From NCBI GenBank assembly GCA_964491915.1, contig CAZBHS010000021.1, positions 21,741 to 85,740 of the forward strand: 64,000 bases of DNA. Reading direction: 5' to 3'. Within the stretch, counting starts at the first letter, position 1, and the number at the start of each line of letters is the position of its first letter. Position numbers and translations under genes: made by a program. Below, in pieces: positions 17,669 to 27,172 of this stretch. Below the pieces are notes generated by a model. That model was not told where the DNA came from, did no database searches, and saw nothing but the letters and a program-made list of their open reading frames with translations. This stretch comes from JAHELQ01 sp964491915. Its GTDB lineage: Bacteria; Acidobacteriota; Aminicenantia; UBA2199.

Positions 17669-19123
17669 CTACTTCTTATTGAAAATCGAAAACATGGATT
17701 TTTTCTCCACAGTGATACCGCCCATCTCTTCCACCGCCTTTCCGGCCAACACATGATCCATATTGATAGCCAACGCTTTTTTGAAATAGATCTTCGCCTT
17801 TTTGTTCATGTTTTCGGAGCGGTATAATTCCCCCAGGGCAAACAATGGATCCGCGTTCCAGGGCTCCATTTCCGCCGCCCGGAAAAGATTGCGCTCGCCG
17901 TCTTTTTTGGCGCTGGGGGATTTCGATTGGCAAATCCCCAAGAGGAGATAGTAGTTGGCCTTGGAACTGTCTTTGGCCAATGCCATTTCCAGGAGGGACG
18001 CGGCTTCGATGTACATCTTTTTTTTGTAAAGGTAATTTGCTTTGACATAAAGCTCGCGGGCGATTTTTACGGGATTCTCCTTCTCCTTGGCCTCATCCTC
18101 TTTAGCCGCCGGGGTAGAAGCGGAAACCGCCATAGCCGCCTTCTGTATAAACTCTTTTTTCTTTTCTTCAGCCTTCATCTTTTGAAATGCTTTCCGTATT
18201 TCAGCGTGAACGTAGCTGGCTTTGAAAACAGCGGATGAATCGGGCGGAGCCACCACTTCGTTGGGATCGTATTTCTCCGAGATCTTCATATAACTCTTCT
18301 CGATATCCTCCGGCTCGGCCCCCTCTTCGGCGCCGAACAATTTCTGGTAGTCTAATTTACCGGCTTTGATTTGCTGGTACACATGATTGATTTCCTCGAT
18401 TTTTTCATTCCGTTTTTCATCGACTGTAAACTCGACAAAATCCGCGATGTTCATCAAATACATGAGAATGATATGGTGCCAGAATACCAGCTCCGGGAGC
18501 TTGAATTTCCTGATGATTTTTTCAACGGCTATATTCGAATGGTGGGATAGATCATTATAGAAATCCATCTCATCCGGAGTCAGTTTTTTTACCGACGATT
18601 CCGATAACGCTATTATTACAGGAGCCCGGTATAAGAAGCGACGTTTATAATAAAATACATCCTCAATTTTTTTGACCCCTCTGCGCATGACATCGGTGAT
18701 TTTAATCTTGAAATCCTGATTGTTGGGAATCTGCGGCGTCCTGATTGTAAATTTCCATTCGCCCTCGCTCAAGGAAAAGGTGGACGATGCGATGGTATTG
18801 GCTTGTTGGAGCAAAGCCATAAATACATCCCGCATGCTGAGGTTATACATTTTGGCCAAAATTTCACCCAGCCGGCGGGGATTACTTTTTTTTATTTCCA
18901 GAGCGTTATTCAATTGTTGGCGTGTAATCTTACCTGTGGCGCAAAGAATTTCGCCAATCCTTTCATGGTCCTCGGTGGTTTCGGCAAATGCCAGGTGTCC
19001 CTTGACAAAATATAGTTTCTTGGTACAGCCTCCGCTTTCGACAACCAACTCCCCACTCATTTGATCCTTCAGTATCTTTTTATATATCAGTGGGACCGGA
19101 TATTTCGTTATTGGATTAGCCAT
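17669..19123 (-). CDS. DUF4388 (PATAN) domain protein with C-terminal TPRs
   Basis: A protein of 484 residues. Residues of about 8-110 match the DUF4388/PATAN pattern (SGELVVESGGCTKKLYFVKG, RIGEILCATGKIT), often found in regulators of motility and surface behaviour. A middle region of about 230-340 is highly charged and partly J-domain-like in spacing. TPR-like repeats fill about 355-465 (ELYVKANYLYKKKMYIEAAS and on). No signal peptide, so cytosolic. It probably acts as an adaptor, with no catalytic motif seen. It has its own promoter at 19200-19228. Confidence 0.75.
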   Translation of the reverse strand: MANPITKYPVPLIYKKILKDQMSGELVVESGGCTKKLYFVKGHLAFAETTEDHERIGEILCATGKITRQQLNNALEIKKSNPRRLGEILAKMYNLSMRDVFMALLQQANTIASSTFSLSEGEWKFTIRTPQIPNNQDFKIKITDVMRRGVKKIEDVFYYKRRFLYRAPVIIALSESSVKKLTPDEMDFYNDLSHHSNIAVEKIIRKFKLPELVFWHHIILMYLMNIADFVEFTVDEKRNEKIEEINHVYQQIKAGKLDYQKLFGAEEGAEPEDIEKSYMKISEKYDPNEVVAPPDSSAVFKASYVHAEIRKAFQKMKAEEKKKEFIQKAAMAVSASTPAAKEDEAKEKENPVKIARELYVKANYLYKKKMYIEAASLLEMALAKDSSKANYYLLLGICQSKSPSAKKDGERNLFRAAEMEPWNADPLFALGELYRSENMNKKAKIYFKKALAINMDHVLAGKAVEEMGGITVEKKSMFSIFNKK

Positions 19124-19199
19124 GAGGAAAAACCTCCGTTAATGTTCGCATAGAGCTTATACGAAATGAAAAATCAAAAGCATTCATCGTTTACAATTA

Positions 19200-19228
19200 G
19201 TAATACACCGATTCACTTTTTTTGTCAA
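19200..19228 (-). promoter_or_regulatory. sigma70-type promoter for the DUF4388 gene
   Basis: On the minus strand, TTGACA (19223-19228) and TATTAC (19200-19205) have a 17-nt spacer. The leader would be about 70 nt. Confidence 0.55.
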
Positions 19229-19263
19229 ATATTGCCAGTCTTTGCATCGTTCGACAAAAAAGC

Positions 19264-22200
19264 TCACGCTTTATAACCCGACACCGCCGCGATAAAGGGA
19301 TCCGCCCGGTACCGGGCCTCAGCGGCCAACCGCTTCAATGTTTGGGTCGCATCATCCAGGATTTTCGCGCGCTCCGGTTGCTGGGCCGCGGCTAAATCAT
19401 TCAACCATTGAAGCAACGTCTCAAAGGTCTCTTTGTGAAACCAAATCACCCCGCGATCCTGGTTGATCCGGAGATACAGCTTCACATCGGAATCCTGGAA
19501 CAATTGTTCGACAACCTCTTGCAGGGACAGCGCGCCACGGCAATGCTCCAACAATATGCTATGTCGCCTGAACAAGACGTTCACCAGAAGAGCCGATTCC
19601 TCTCCCAAAGCCTCCGCCAGCAATCGATCCAATCGCCATTGGCTCACCAACAGAGCGGTCGTTTCGCCGGTATCACCGGGAACCACCAATTCGCCGAACC
19701 GGCGAAACATCCACCACACCGCCGGGATAGCGGGGGGGATAGCGGGGGACAGGCGCTGAATTAATTTTCCCCAATCGGCTTTCATCCGCCGGACAATGTC
19801 CTGAACCTCTCCAGCCCCGCCGGAAAACGTTCGCGCAGTTTCATAGAACGCGGCGATTTTTCCCGGCGCTTCCCCGGGAAGCTCTCCTCCACTGGTCAGC
19901 GACGTGAGAAAATCAGGCTCGAGGATAGCCGAGGCGGCAGTCAGAAGCGGAGCCAGCACCACATCGCGTAGCGCTTCATCCATATCGGGAACACCGCGTC
20001 CCTCCAGGGCGTCATGCAATTGGGAATAATGCCCCCATTGGTTGTCCTGCACATCGTTAAAATGTATAAACACGTGCCGCTTAAACGCCCCCAATTCGAC
20101 AAACATCCCCTGCGCTTCCAATCGATCGGTTGAGCGGATATAATGCAAGCCTGTCACCTGGTCGGTAAAAATCACAAAATGTCCGGCTCCGGGATCGAGC
20201 CCCAAATTCAGGGCAAGCGACGGTTTAACCCACCCCCGGGTGTCCGCGAAGCGGTTATGGACAATGACCAGGCAGCGTTCGCCGCCGACACGGTTGGTGA
20301 AGGCGAAGATGTTCTCGTCAATGGACCCGTCCATTGTTATAAAATCATATAATTTGAAATGTTCAACCCCGGCGAACAGCCATCGTTGGCGCAGCAAGGG
20401 AAAAATTTCTTTATCATGGCGCTCGATCAAATATTGATCCGGTTCTTCATCCAGGTAGGGCCGGCGGTATTCCATCCCGTATTTCTCCCGCAATCCCTCC
20501 GCTTGTCCATGCCCAAACATCGGCAATCCCGGGAGTGTCGCCATCAGAGCGCACACGCCGAAGTATTTATCGTCTTTGCCGAATTGCGCCACAGCGGTCT
20601 CTTCATCCGGATTGTTCATGAAATTGACATAACGGCGCAAAATTTCAGGATTGAACGCCATGATGTCTTTCATATAGGTACGGTAATCACGATTGTCTTC
20701 ATTTTTCAAGAGATTCATGAACGCGCTGTTGTAGACCCTGTGCATTCCCAATGTCCTCACAAAATAACTCTCCATCAACCAAAACGCTTCGGCCAATAGC
20801 AATGTGTCGGGCGCTTCGACCGCGGCCCGGTCCACCGCCTCCCGCCAAAATTCCCGGGGCATGGCGCGCATGAAATCTTCCGTCCCGAGCCCCTCTTCGC
20901 TACGGGACGGGATATCTCCCCCTTCGCCGGGTTGGGGAAACCAGAGACGACGAAAGTGTTTTTGAGTCAATGTCATGGCGGCATCGAAACGGACAATGGG
21001 AAATTGCCGGGCCACTTTCAAAATCATACCCATCACCGCCTCCCTGACTTCAGGCAGTAGATAATTAAATTGGGCCGTGTCATTCCAGGGCAAACCGGTG
21101 CCGTCGTTGCCATGGTAAATATAGTACACCTCGCCTGAGCGCTTGTGCCGCCATTGAAACACCACAGCCGCATCCGCGCGGTCATAATAATGATCCTCGA
21201 TTTTTATCTCCACATCGGGATGCGACGACAGATCCGGGCCGTTAAATGTGTAAGAGGGAAACGGACACGACCTACGATGAACGAACCACTCCGGATGATG
21301 ATGAACAATGGGCGAATCGATGCCCATATGATTCGGCACCATATCGGCCCCCAGCCTGATTCCCCGCAGCAAAGCCCGGTGTTTCAGATTATCGAGGGCC
21401 TGCCCACCCCCAAGATCCGGGGCGATGTCGTAAGAATACAGCGAATAGGCGGAAGGCATTGCTTCAGGGTTCCCACAGCGCCGCTTTATGTCGCCCGACG
21501 CATGGCTGCGCTCCCAAATCCCGATGAGCCACAACCCTGTAAATCCACGGTCCGCCAAAAGATCCAGCTCTTCGTCCGGGATTTGGTCGATACGCTCGAT
21601 GGTTCTGCGATATTTCCTCGATAATTGATGGAGCCACACATAGGTGTTTTTAGCTATCAGGACAAGATTGGGCATCCAGTCGGTGTCAGGGGTGAAACGT
21701 TCGCTGTCGAACTCTTCCAACCTCAGTCGATCACGCCAATCCTCTAGCGAGATCCCTCCGGGACCTTCAAAAAACACTTTCTCCTCTTCCTTTATCAAGT
21801 CCTGGGACTGGAGCAAGCGGTCGAGAAACGGTTCGAGATAAAGTCCCCACTCCCGGCGAATGTAATTGAGTTGCCCGCTCAGCGAATGAGGCGATTCAAG
21901 AGCCGGCCGGCGCAGCAAATCCACAAGAGTTTCTCTGTGAGGACCCAGGGGGGGGTGTGCGGCGAAATGGCCGATCAAGTGCCCGATCATTGTTCGATAG
22001 GGAGAATTCTTTTTCAGATTCTCATCGCTAAATAACTCCCTGGCATTACGGTAAGCGGGATTCATATTGGCCAACCAGACCAAAAGCAGCTCCTCGATTA
22101 CCTCCTCTTGATTGGCTTCGTCCGCCAGATAGTCTTCGATTGCCATTGAACCGCGATACACATCTTCAGAGGGAAACTCACGGGTGAATTCCAACATTAC

Positions 22201-22596
22201 GGCGTCCACAATGTCGCCGCCCATTTTTTGCCGGCAAACCTCCAGAGCCCCTTTCAGAACGCCGTTATCCACTGTCTCTAGATAGATATGAACCACATGA
22301 TGAAGAATTTCGTCCAGCAATCCCATAGCGTTGATATCCCCCGCCTTGATGAAGGCGTCGCCTCTTCGCCGGGCGTTTAGCGAGGCGGCGAATTCCCTGG
22401 CCTTTTGAAAATTCGCGAAAATCACATGCCCCACCTTGCTGAACAACGGATCGACAAATTCATACCTGTCCCGGCACGTCCGGCACACATGAAATTCCCT
22501 CCGGCCGTTAAAGCGAACGCTGGATTTTCTCTTCTTCGGCTCCAACACCGCCAATGAGACATACATTTTATTCACATCAGATTTCATCGCAACCAT
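19264..22596 (-). CDS. Very large cytosolic GH13 alpha-amylase-family enzyme
   Basis: A protein of 1110 residues (an in-frame ATG three codons later is an alternative start). No signal peptide. Residues 1-330 form an N-terminal region outside GH13, with one CxxC pair (VCRTCRDR). The GH13 barrel spans about 330-780: GFTGLWLIGIWERS, ADMVPNHMGID, IVRFDAAMTL (nucleophile Asp), TLLLAEAFW (acid/base Glu) and FMNNPDEE in place of the usual xxNHD. The C-terminal 300 residues are helical and unassigned. It should act on alpha-1,4-glucans, probably intracellular glycogen or maltodextrin. The Pro for His change next to the third acidic residue is unusual for a hydrolase and may alter the reaction. Confidence 0.82.
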   Translation of the reverse strand: MVAMKSDVNKMYVSLAVLEPKKRKSSVRFNGRREFHVCRTCRDRYEFVDPLFSKVGHVIFANFQKAREFAASLNARRRGDAFIKAGDINAMGLLDEILHHVVHIYLETVDNGVLKGALEVCRQKMGGDIVDAVMLEFTREFPSEDVYRGSMAIEDYLADEANQEEVIEELLLVWLANMNPAYRNARELFSDENLKKNSPYRTMIGHLIGHFAAHPPLGPHRETLVDLLRRPALESPHSLSGQLNYIRREWGLYLEPFLDRLLQSQDLIKEEEKVFFEGPGGISLEDWRDRLRLEEFDSERFTPDTDWMPNLVLIAKNTYVWLHQLSRKYRRTIERIDQIPDEELDLLADRGFTGLWLIGIWERSHASGDIKRRCGNPEAMPSAYSLYSYDIAPDLGGGQALDNLKHRALLRGIRLGADMVPNHMGIDSPIVHHHPEWFVHRRSCPFPSYTFNGPDLSSHPDVEIKIEDHYYDRADAAVVFQWRHKRSGEVYYIYHGNDGTGLPWNDTAQFNYLLPEVREAVMGMILKVARQFPIVRFDAAMTLTQKHFRRLWFPQPGEGGDIPSRSEEGLGTEDFMRAMPREFWREAVDRAAVEAPDTLLLAEAFWLMESYFVRTLGMHRVYNSAFMNLLKNEDNRDYRTYMKDIMAFNPEILRRYVNFMNNPDEETAVAQFGKDDKYFGVCALMATLPGLPMFGHGQAEGLREKYGMEYRRPYLDEEPDQYLIERHDKEIFPLLRQRWLFAGVEHFKLYDFITMDGSIDENIFAFTNRVGGERCLVIVHNRFADTRGWVKPSLALNLGLDPGAGHFVIFTDQVTGLHYIRSTDRLEAQGMFVELGAFKRHVFIHFNDVQDNQWGHYSQLHDALEGRGVPDMDEALRDVVLAPLLTAASAILEPDFLTSLTSGGELPGEAPGKIAAFYETARTFSGGAGEVQDIVRRMKADWGKLIQRLSPAIPPAIPAVWWMFRRFGELVVPGDTGETTALLVSQWRLDRLLAEALGEESALLVNVLFRRHSILLEHCRGALSLQEVVEQLFQDSDVKLYLRINQDRGVIWFHKETFETLLQWLNDLAAAQQPERAKILDDATQTLKRLAAEARYRADPFIAAVSGYKA

Positions 22597-22627
22597 CCTG
22601 CCCTTTATTCATCAACTCGATATCACA

Positions 22628-22656
22628 ACATTATATAAAATTCCCCAAAATGTCAA
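22628..22656 (-). promoter_or_regulatory. sigma70-type promoter for the GH13 gene
   Basis: On the minus strand, TTGACA (22651-22656) and TAATGT (22628-22633) are 17 nt apart; an overlapping TATAAT would give a 15-nt spacer. Confidence 0.5.
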
Positions 22657-22693
22657 GCGCCCCGCTAAAGTCGGTGTCGAACAAATAATGCCC

Positions 22694-22722
22694 TTGACAG
22701 CGAACCGGGAAAATGCTACTAT
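22694..22722 (+). promoter_or_regulatory. sigma70-type promoter for the YfgM-like gene
   Basis: TTGACA (22694-22699) and TACTAT (22717-22722) have a 17-nt spacer, 27 nt before the ATG. Confidence 0.6.
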
Positions 22723-22748
22723 TTTTTTTTTGAAATGAGGCTGAGCAC

Positions 22749-23399
22749 ATGAAAAAGAAAGAGAGAGAACACTTAAAAGAAGATCCACTGAAAATTTTTG
22801 TCACACTTATTCTGGATGCATTTAAAAAATTCAAAAAAGAATTAATCATCGGTGGTACCATTGCGGTCGCTGTATTGATCATCATCCTGGCTATCTCTAT
22901 TTTTCAATTCTTCTCCGCTGCCAGGGAAAACACTCTCTACAGTGAAGGATTGAAGATCAAAAACTCTACCGAGCTAAAAATCGATGAAAAAATCGCCAGG
23001 CTCAAAGAGGTTGATAGCAAACGCGGGGTTTCCGCCGCGAACAAATTGATGTTAGCGTCCCTTTACTTTGAAAAAGGGGATATCGAAAGCGCCAAGACGT
23101 TAATGGCGGACTTTCCAAAAAGCAGCGTCAAAATCATCAATCAGCAAAAGCAATTGATCGACGCCGACCTCCTGGCGACAACAGGCAAAATACAGGAAGG
23201 CATCGAGATGCTGAACAAGATGTTGGCCGACGGTAAATCTGAAGTGGCAAAAGATTTCCTATTGTTGAAAATCGCCCGTTTCCAGGTGAAAGCCGGTCAG
23301 AAAGATGCAGCCAGAAGCAATTTGAACCGTTTAACCGAAGAATTTCCCCAATCCATGTACACCATGGAAGCCAGGAACCTCCTGGAAACTTTTAAATAA
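22749..23399 (+). CDS. Single-pass membrane TPR protein, YfgM-like
   Basis: A protein of 216 residues. A basic, charged N-terminus (1-33) is followed by one membrane segment (about 34-56, IIGGTIAVAVLIIILAISIF) and a periplasmic TPR-like helical domain (about 60-216). This is the layout of YfgM, which sits by the SecYEG translocon and the BamB/PpiD chaperone network. A role in helping exported proteins is plausible but inferred from layout only. It is monocistronic with its own promoter. Confidence 0.7.
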   Translation: MKKKEREHLKEDPLKIFVTLILDAFKKFKKELIIGGTIAVAVLIIILAISIFQFFSAARENTLYSEGLKIKNSTELKIDEKIARLKEVDSKRGVSAANKLMLASLYFEKGDIESAKTLMADFPKSSVKIINQQKQLIDADLLATTGKIQEGIEMLNKMLADGKSEVAKDFLLLKIARFQVKAGQKDAARSNLNRLTEEFPQSMYTMEARNLLETFK

Positions 23400-23536
23400 C
23401 GCCGATTCCCGGCCACGGGCAGCGGGCCTTATCCGTTATGCGCACAGCCGGGAGAATCTCATCCCAATAAAATATCCTTTCCCGCAAAAATCATATATAA
23501 TAATATCATAAAATTTTACTCTCAAGGAGGCGTACA

Positions 23537-25681
23537 TTGAAACAAACAACACAACGACTTTTGATTCTATTTACCGTATTTTTGATGGTATCGGTTCTAT
23601 CGGCCCAAGCGAAACGGCCGTTCACCATCGCCGATCTCTATTCATTAAAAAGCATCGGCAATCTCGACCTCTCTCCCGATGGGAACAAACTCCTGTTCAC
23701 TGTAAACGAAACGGACCTCGAAAAAGGCGCTTCAAACACAGAGATATATCTCATGGATATGGCGACCAGCCACATATCTCGGTTAACCTTCGAACCAGCC
23801 GCCGACTTTCATCCGTTTTTCTCTCCTGACGGCGCATCCATCTATTTCACCTCCACCCGCAAAGAGGGCGCCCAATTGTGGGAAATGAAGACCGCCGGCG
23901 GTGAAGCCCGGAAAATCACGAATTTCCACACCGGGATCTCGAACGCCGTCATCACCCAGCAGCAAGACATCGTATACTTCACTTCGGATGTGTATCCCGA
24001 ATGTTTGGCCGACTGCGCCTGCAACGAAAAGAAATCGAAACAACTGTCCGACGGACCGGTGCAAGCCCACATGTCCGACACCCTGCTCTACCGTCATTGG
24101 ACCTCGTACCGCGATTGGACCTACACCCACCTATTCGCCCTCGATCTTAAAAACACAGAAGCGAAAATCAAGGCCGTCAGCGAAGGATCCGTCGATTATC
24201 CCGCCTTTTCCCTTGGCGGCGCAGGTATTGCTGTATCACCGGACGGAAAAGAGATCTGCGTCACCTCGAACCACGACAAAAAGGCCGCCAATTCCACCAA
24301 CACCGACCTATTCCTCGTCGATCCCAACGCCGAGACATTCTCACCCCTCAATATCACCGCCGCCAACAAAGGGGCCGACACCTCCCCTGCCTATTCTCCC
24401 AATGGAGCCTATATCGCCTTTACCCGCCAAACAGTTCCGGGTTATGAATCGGATAAAGTCAGACTCGCTCTCTACGACCGCACAACCGGGAAGACAGAAA
24501 TCCTCGGCGAAGGGATCGATAATTGGATCGAATCCTTTGTCTGGTCGCCGGATTCCCGCTATATCTATTTCACTGTGCAGGAAAAAGGCCGCTCTCCATT
24601 GTACCGCATCCACCTGAAAACCAAAAAAATCACCAAAATTCTGGCCGGCCACTCCATTCGCGAATTTATCCTGACTCCCGACGGGAAAAAAGTCATCTTC
24701 ACACGATCCAGCGTCGGCCAGCCGGTCGAGATCTGGAGCTTTCGCATCGGTAAAAAAACAATCCCCAAGCAGATTTCCTTCATCAACAAAAAAGTAAGCG
24801 ATGAAGTGGATATCCGTCCGGCGGAGGAACTCTGGGTGGACGGCGCCAACGGCAAAAAAATTCATGTGTTTGTTGTCAAACCCCATGGATTCGATCCGGC
24901 CAGGAAATACCCCTTGATCATCAATGTCCACGGCGGTCCGCAGATGCAATGGAGCGACTCGTTCCGCGGCGATTGGCAGGTTTATCCGGGCGCCGGTTAT
25001 GTGGTGGCTTTTCCCAACCCCCACGGTTCCACCGGTTACGGCCAGGAATTCACCGCCGCTATTTCAAAAGACTGGAACGGAAAAGTAATTGAAGATGTGG
25101 AAAAGGTCACCGATCACCTGGCAAGTCTCGACTACATTGACGAAGAACGCATCGGCGCCATGGGTTGGTCCTGGGGTGGATACGCCATGATGTGGTTGGA
25201 AGGAAACAGCGCTAAGTTCAAAGCCCTGGCTTCCATGATGGGCGTCTATGACCTGAACTCCATGTACGGCGCAACCGAAGAGCTCTGGTTTCCCCAGTGG
25301 GACCTTGGCGGCGCGCCCTGGGAAAAGCCCGAGAGTTACAGAGCCCAATCACCCTCCACTTACGTGAAAAATTTCAAGACCCCCTGCCTGGTGATTACCG
25401 GCGAATTGGATTATAGGGTTCCCTATACCCAGAGCCTGCAGTTCTTTACCGGACTCCAAAAAATGGGCGTCCCCTCCCGCTTGATCGTCTTCAAACACGA
25501 CGGCCATTGGCCCAATTATGTCAAATCCATGCCGGTGTATTACAATGCCCACCTGGAATGGTTCCACAAGTATCTCAACGGAGGACCGGCGCCGTATGAC
25601 ACGGAAAAACTAATCCGCAATTGCCAATTCACAGACGAAAAAAAAGGGGAAGAAGAAAAAAAAGAAGAAACGGTTGAATAA
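23537..25681 (+). CDS. Exported S9-family prolyl-oligopeptidase-like peptidase
   Basis: A protein of 714 residues. After a signal peptide (about 1-24, VLSAQA-KRP) come seven or so WD40/TolB-like propeller segments (about 40-420; LDLSPDGNKLLFT, AVSPDGKEICVT, VWSPDSRYIYF) and an alpha/beta-hydrolase domain (about 430-690). The triad is Ser545 in GWSWGG, Asp625 in GELDYRV and His657 in KHDGHW. Residues 140-180 contain a Cys cluster (YPECLADCACNEKK) seen in acylaminoacyl/DPP-type S9 proteins. It cleaves oligopeptides outside the cytoplasm. The start is TTG, chosen because AAGGAGG lies 7 nt upstream and no ATG fits. Confidence 0.92.
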   Translation: MKQTTQRLLILFTVFLMVSVLSAQAKRPFTIADLYSLKSIGNLDLSPDGNKLLFTVNETDLEKGASNTEIYLMDMATSHISRLTFEPAADFHPFFSPDGASIYFTSTRKEGAQLWEMKTAGGEARKITNFHTGISNAVITQQQDIVYFTSDVYPECLADCACNEKKSKQLSDGPVQAHMSDTLLYRHWTSYRDWTYTHLFALDLKNTEAKIKAVSEGSVDYPAFSLGGAGIAVSPDGKEICVTSNHDKKAANSTNTDLFLVDPNAETFSPLNITAANKGADTSPAYSPNGAYIAFTRQTVPGYESDKVRLALYDRTTGKTEILGEGIDNWIESFVWSPDSRYIYFTVQEKGRSPLYRIHLKTKKITKILAGHSIREFILTPDGKKVIFTRSSVGQPVEIWSFRIGKKTIPKQISFINKKVSDEVDIRPAEELWVDGANGKKIHVFVVKPHGFDPARKYPLIINVHGGPQMQWSDSFRGDWQVYPGAGYVVAFPNPHGSTGYGQEFTAAISKDWNGKVIEDVEKVTDHLASLDYIDEERIGAMGWSWGGYAMMWLEGNSAKFKALASMMGVYDLNSMYGATEELWFPQWDLGGAPWEKPESYRAQSPSTYVKNFKTPCLVITGELDYRVPYTQSLQFFTGLQKMGVPSRLIVFKHDGHWPNYVKSMPVYYNAHLEWFHKYLNGGPAPYDTEKLIRNCQFTDEKKGEEEKKEETVE

Positions 25682-25697
25682 ATAATAAACCAGTCTA

Positions 25698-25727
25698 CCG
25701 GGGACCGGTGCGATGTCGCGTCCCCGG
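25698..25727. terminator. Hairpin between convergent S9 and purA genes
   Basis: CCGGGGAC (25698-25705) pairs with GTCCCCGG (25720-25727). There is no T-run, but its place between two convergent stops suits a shared 3' end. Confidence 0.5.
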
Positions 25728-25736
25728 CTATTCACA

Positions 25737-27005
25737 TTATTTACGGATGGTTTGCTGCCGTCCGGTTCCCACTGATACGATCTCCACCGGCACTCCGGTG
25801 TACTCCTCGATGAAGGCGATATAGTCTTTGGCCGCCTGAGGAATATCGTGATAATCACGAATCACGGCGGTATCGGTTTTCCAGCCGGGGAACGCCCGCG
25901 TCACCGGTTGGACACGCTCCAGGGTAACGCAATAGGGATCGAACACCGCTGTCTCTTCTTTGGAATCGCAATCCCGGTAAGCGATCACCGCTTTGATTTC
26001 ATCGAACTCATCCAACACATCCAGCTTGGTGAGGAAGATGGCGTCGATTCCGTTGATGGTGAGGGAATACTTCAAGGCCACCAAATCCAACCATCCAACC
26101 CGTCTGGGTCTGCCGGTGGTGGCGCCATATTCGTTTCCTTTGGCTCTCAACAATTCGGCCTCGTCTCCACTCAATTCCGACGGGAAGGGTCCCTCGCCCA
26201 CACGGGTGGTGTAGGCTTTGGAGATGCCGATACTCTTGCCCAATGCTTTGGGAGAGAGTCCGGTCCCGGTGAACAAACCGCCGATGGTAGGGTTTGACGA
26301 GGTGACAAAGGGATAGGTTCCGTGATTGATATCCAGAAGTACTCCTTGCGCCCCTTCGAAGAGGATGCTCTTCCCCTCCTTCGCATAGCGGTTCAGCGCT
26401 TCCACAGTATTGGCGACAAAAGGCCGCAACGTGTCGCCGGCCTCGAGATATTGGCCCAAATAGGATTCCACGGAAATTTCTTCTCCACCGTACACACGGA
26501 TGATCTTGTTGTAATAATCATTCAGGATTTTGACCCGCTGATAGAAACGGTCCTTATCCATTAAATCAGCCATCAACACAGCCCTTCGGCCCGCCAGGTC
26601 TTCATACGCCGGCCCGATCCCCCGGCGGGTGGTGCCGATTTTGCTATACCTGGATTGTTCAAAAATGATGTCCAGATGCTGGTGGATCGGCAAAATCAAC
26701 GGAGCTAAATGACTGATAGCGAGGTTCTTGAGGGGGATACCCACAGCCTCCACCTCTTTTATTTCATTCACTAACTGGAGAGGATTGACCACCACACCGT
26801 TCCCAATCACATTGAGGGTTCCGGGGGTAAAAATTCCTGACGGCAAGAGGTGGAGGACCATTTTCTCGTCCTGGTAATAGATAGTGTGACCGGCGTTGTG
26901 GCCGCCCTGATAGCGAACAACCACATCGTAACCTTCAGCCAGGTAATCTATGGCCTTACCTTTACCTTCGTCCCCCCACTGCAGTCCCAACACTAATAAA
27001 TTCAT
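25737..27005 (-). CDS. purA: Adenylosuccinate synthetase
   Basis: A protein of 422 residues, normal length. The start LVLGLQWGDEGKGKAIDYL carries the GDEGKG loop with the catalytic Asp, followed by the conserved GGHNAGHT. GTTRRGIGPAYEDLAGRRA and the C-terminal PVEIVSVGTGR are also typical. It joins IMP and aspartate with GTP to give adenylosuccinate in AMP synthesis. The start follows TAGGAGATCGAT. It has its own promoter. Confidence 0.97.
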   Translation of the reverse strand: MNLLVLGLQWGDEGKGKAIDYLAEGYDVVVRYQGGHNAGHTIYYQDEKMVLHLLPSGIFTPGTLNVIGNGVVVNPLQLVNEIKEVEAVGIPLKNLAISHLAPLILPIHQHLDIIFEQSRYSKIGTTRRGIGPAYEDLAGRRAVLMADLMDKDRFYQRVKILNDYYNKIIRVYGGEEISVESYLGQYLEAGDTLRPFVANTVEALNRYAKEGKSILFEGAQGVLLDINHGTYPFVTSSNPTIGGLFTGTGLSPKALGKSIGISKAYTTRVGEGPFPSELSGDEAELLRAKGNEYGATTGRPRRVGWLDLVALKYSLTINGIDAIFLTKLDVLDEFDEIKAVIAYRDCDSKEETAVFDPYCVTLERVQPVTRAFPGWKTDTAVIRDYHDIPQAAKDYIAFIEEYTGVPVEIVSVGTGRQQTIRK

Positions 27006-27026
27006 ATCGATCTCCTAAGAACTGAC

Positions 27027-27055
27027 ATTTTAACAAAGATAAAAGTCCATTGCAA
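27027..27055 (-). promoter_or_regulatory. sigma70-type promoter for purA
   Basis: On the minus strand, TTGCAA (27050-27055) and TAAAAT (27027-27032) have a 17-nt spacer, 22 nt before the ATG. Confidence 0.55.
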
Positions 27056-27090
27056 CGACCGATTTTTAAATTTCAAAGGCTAAAGTCCCG

Positions 27091-27101
27091 TACCTGTCCC
27101 C
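27091..27101 (-). repeat. GGGGACAGG motif copy
   Basis: The minus strand reads GGGGACAGGTA. A shorter partner (GGGACAGG on the minus strand) lies at about 27118-27125. It is related to the copies at 51194, 53039 and 54777. Confidence 0.45.
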
Positions 27102-27172
27102 TGCGGTTGCGCGGTTTCCTGTCCCTTTTTGTTTATGGTACAATAAAGCGAAATAATTGGAGATATACAACA

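Noticed and set aside
23400..23470. Inverted repeat GATTCCCGGC / GCCGGGAGAATC as a terminator
   Set aside because: The stem has a two-base bulge and a long loop and lacks a T-run; too weak to list.
27050..27172. Upstream extension of the S8 protease frame
   Set aside because: It would place 41 basic residues before the signal peptide, and the ribosome site fits the ATG at 27173.
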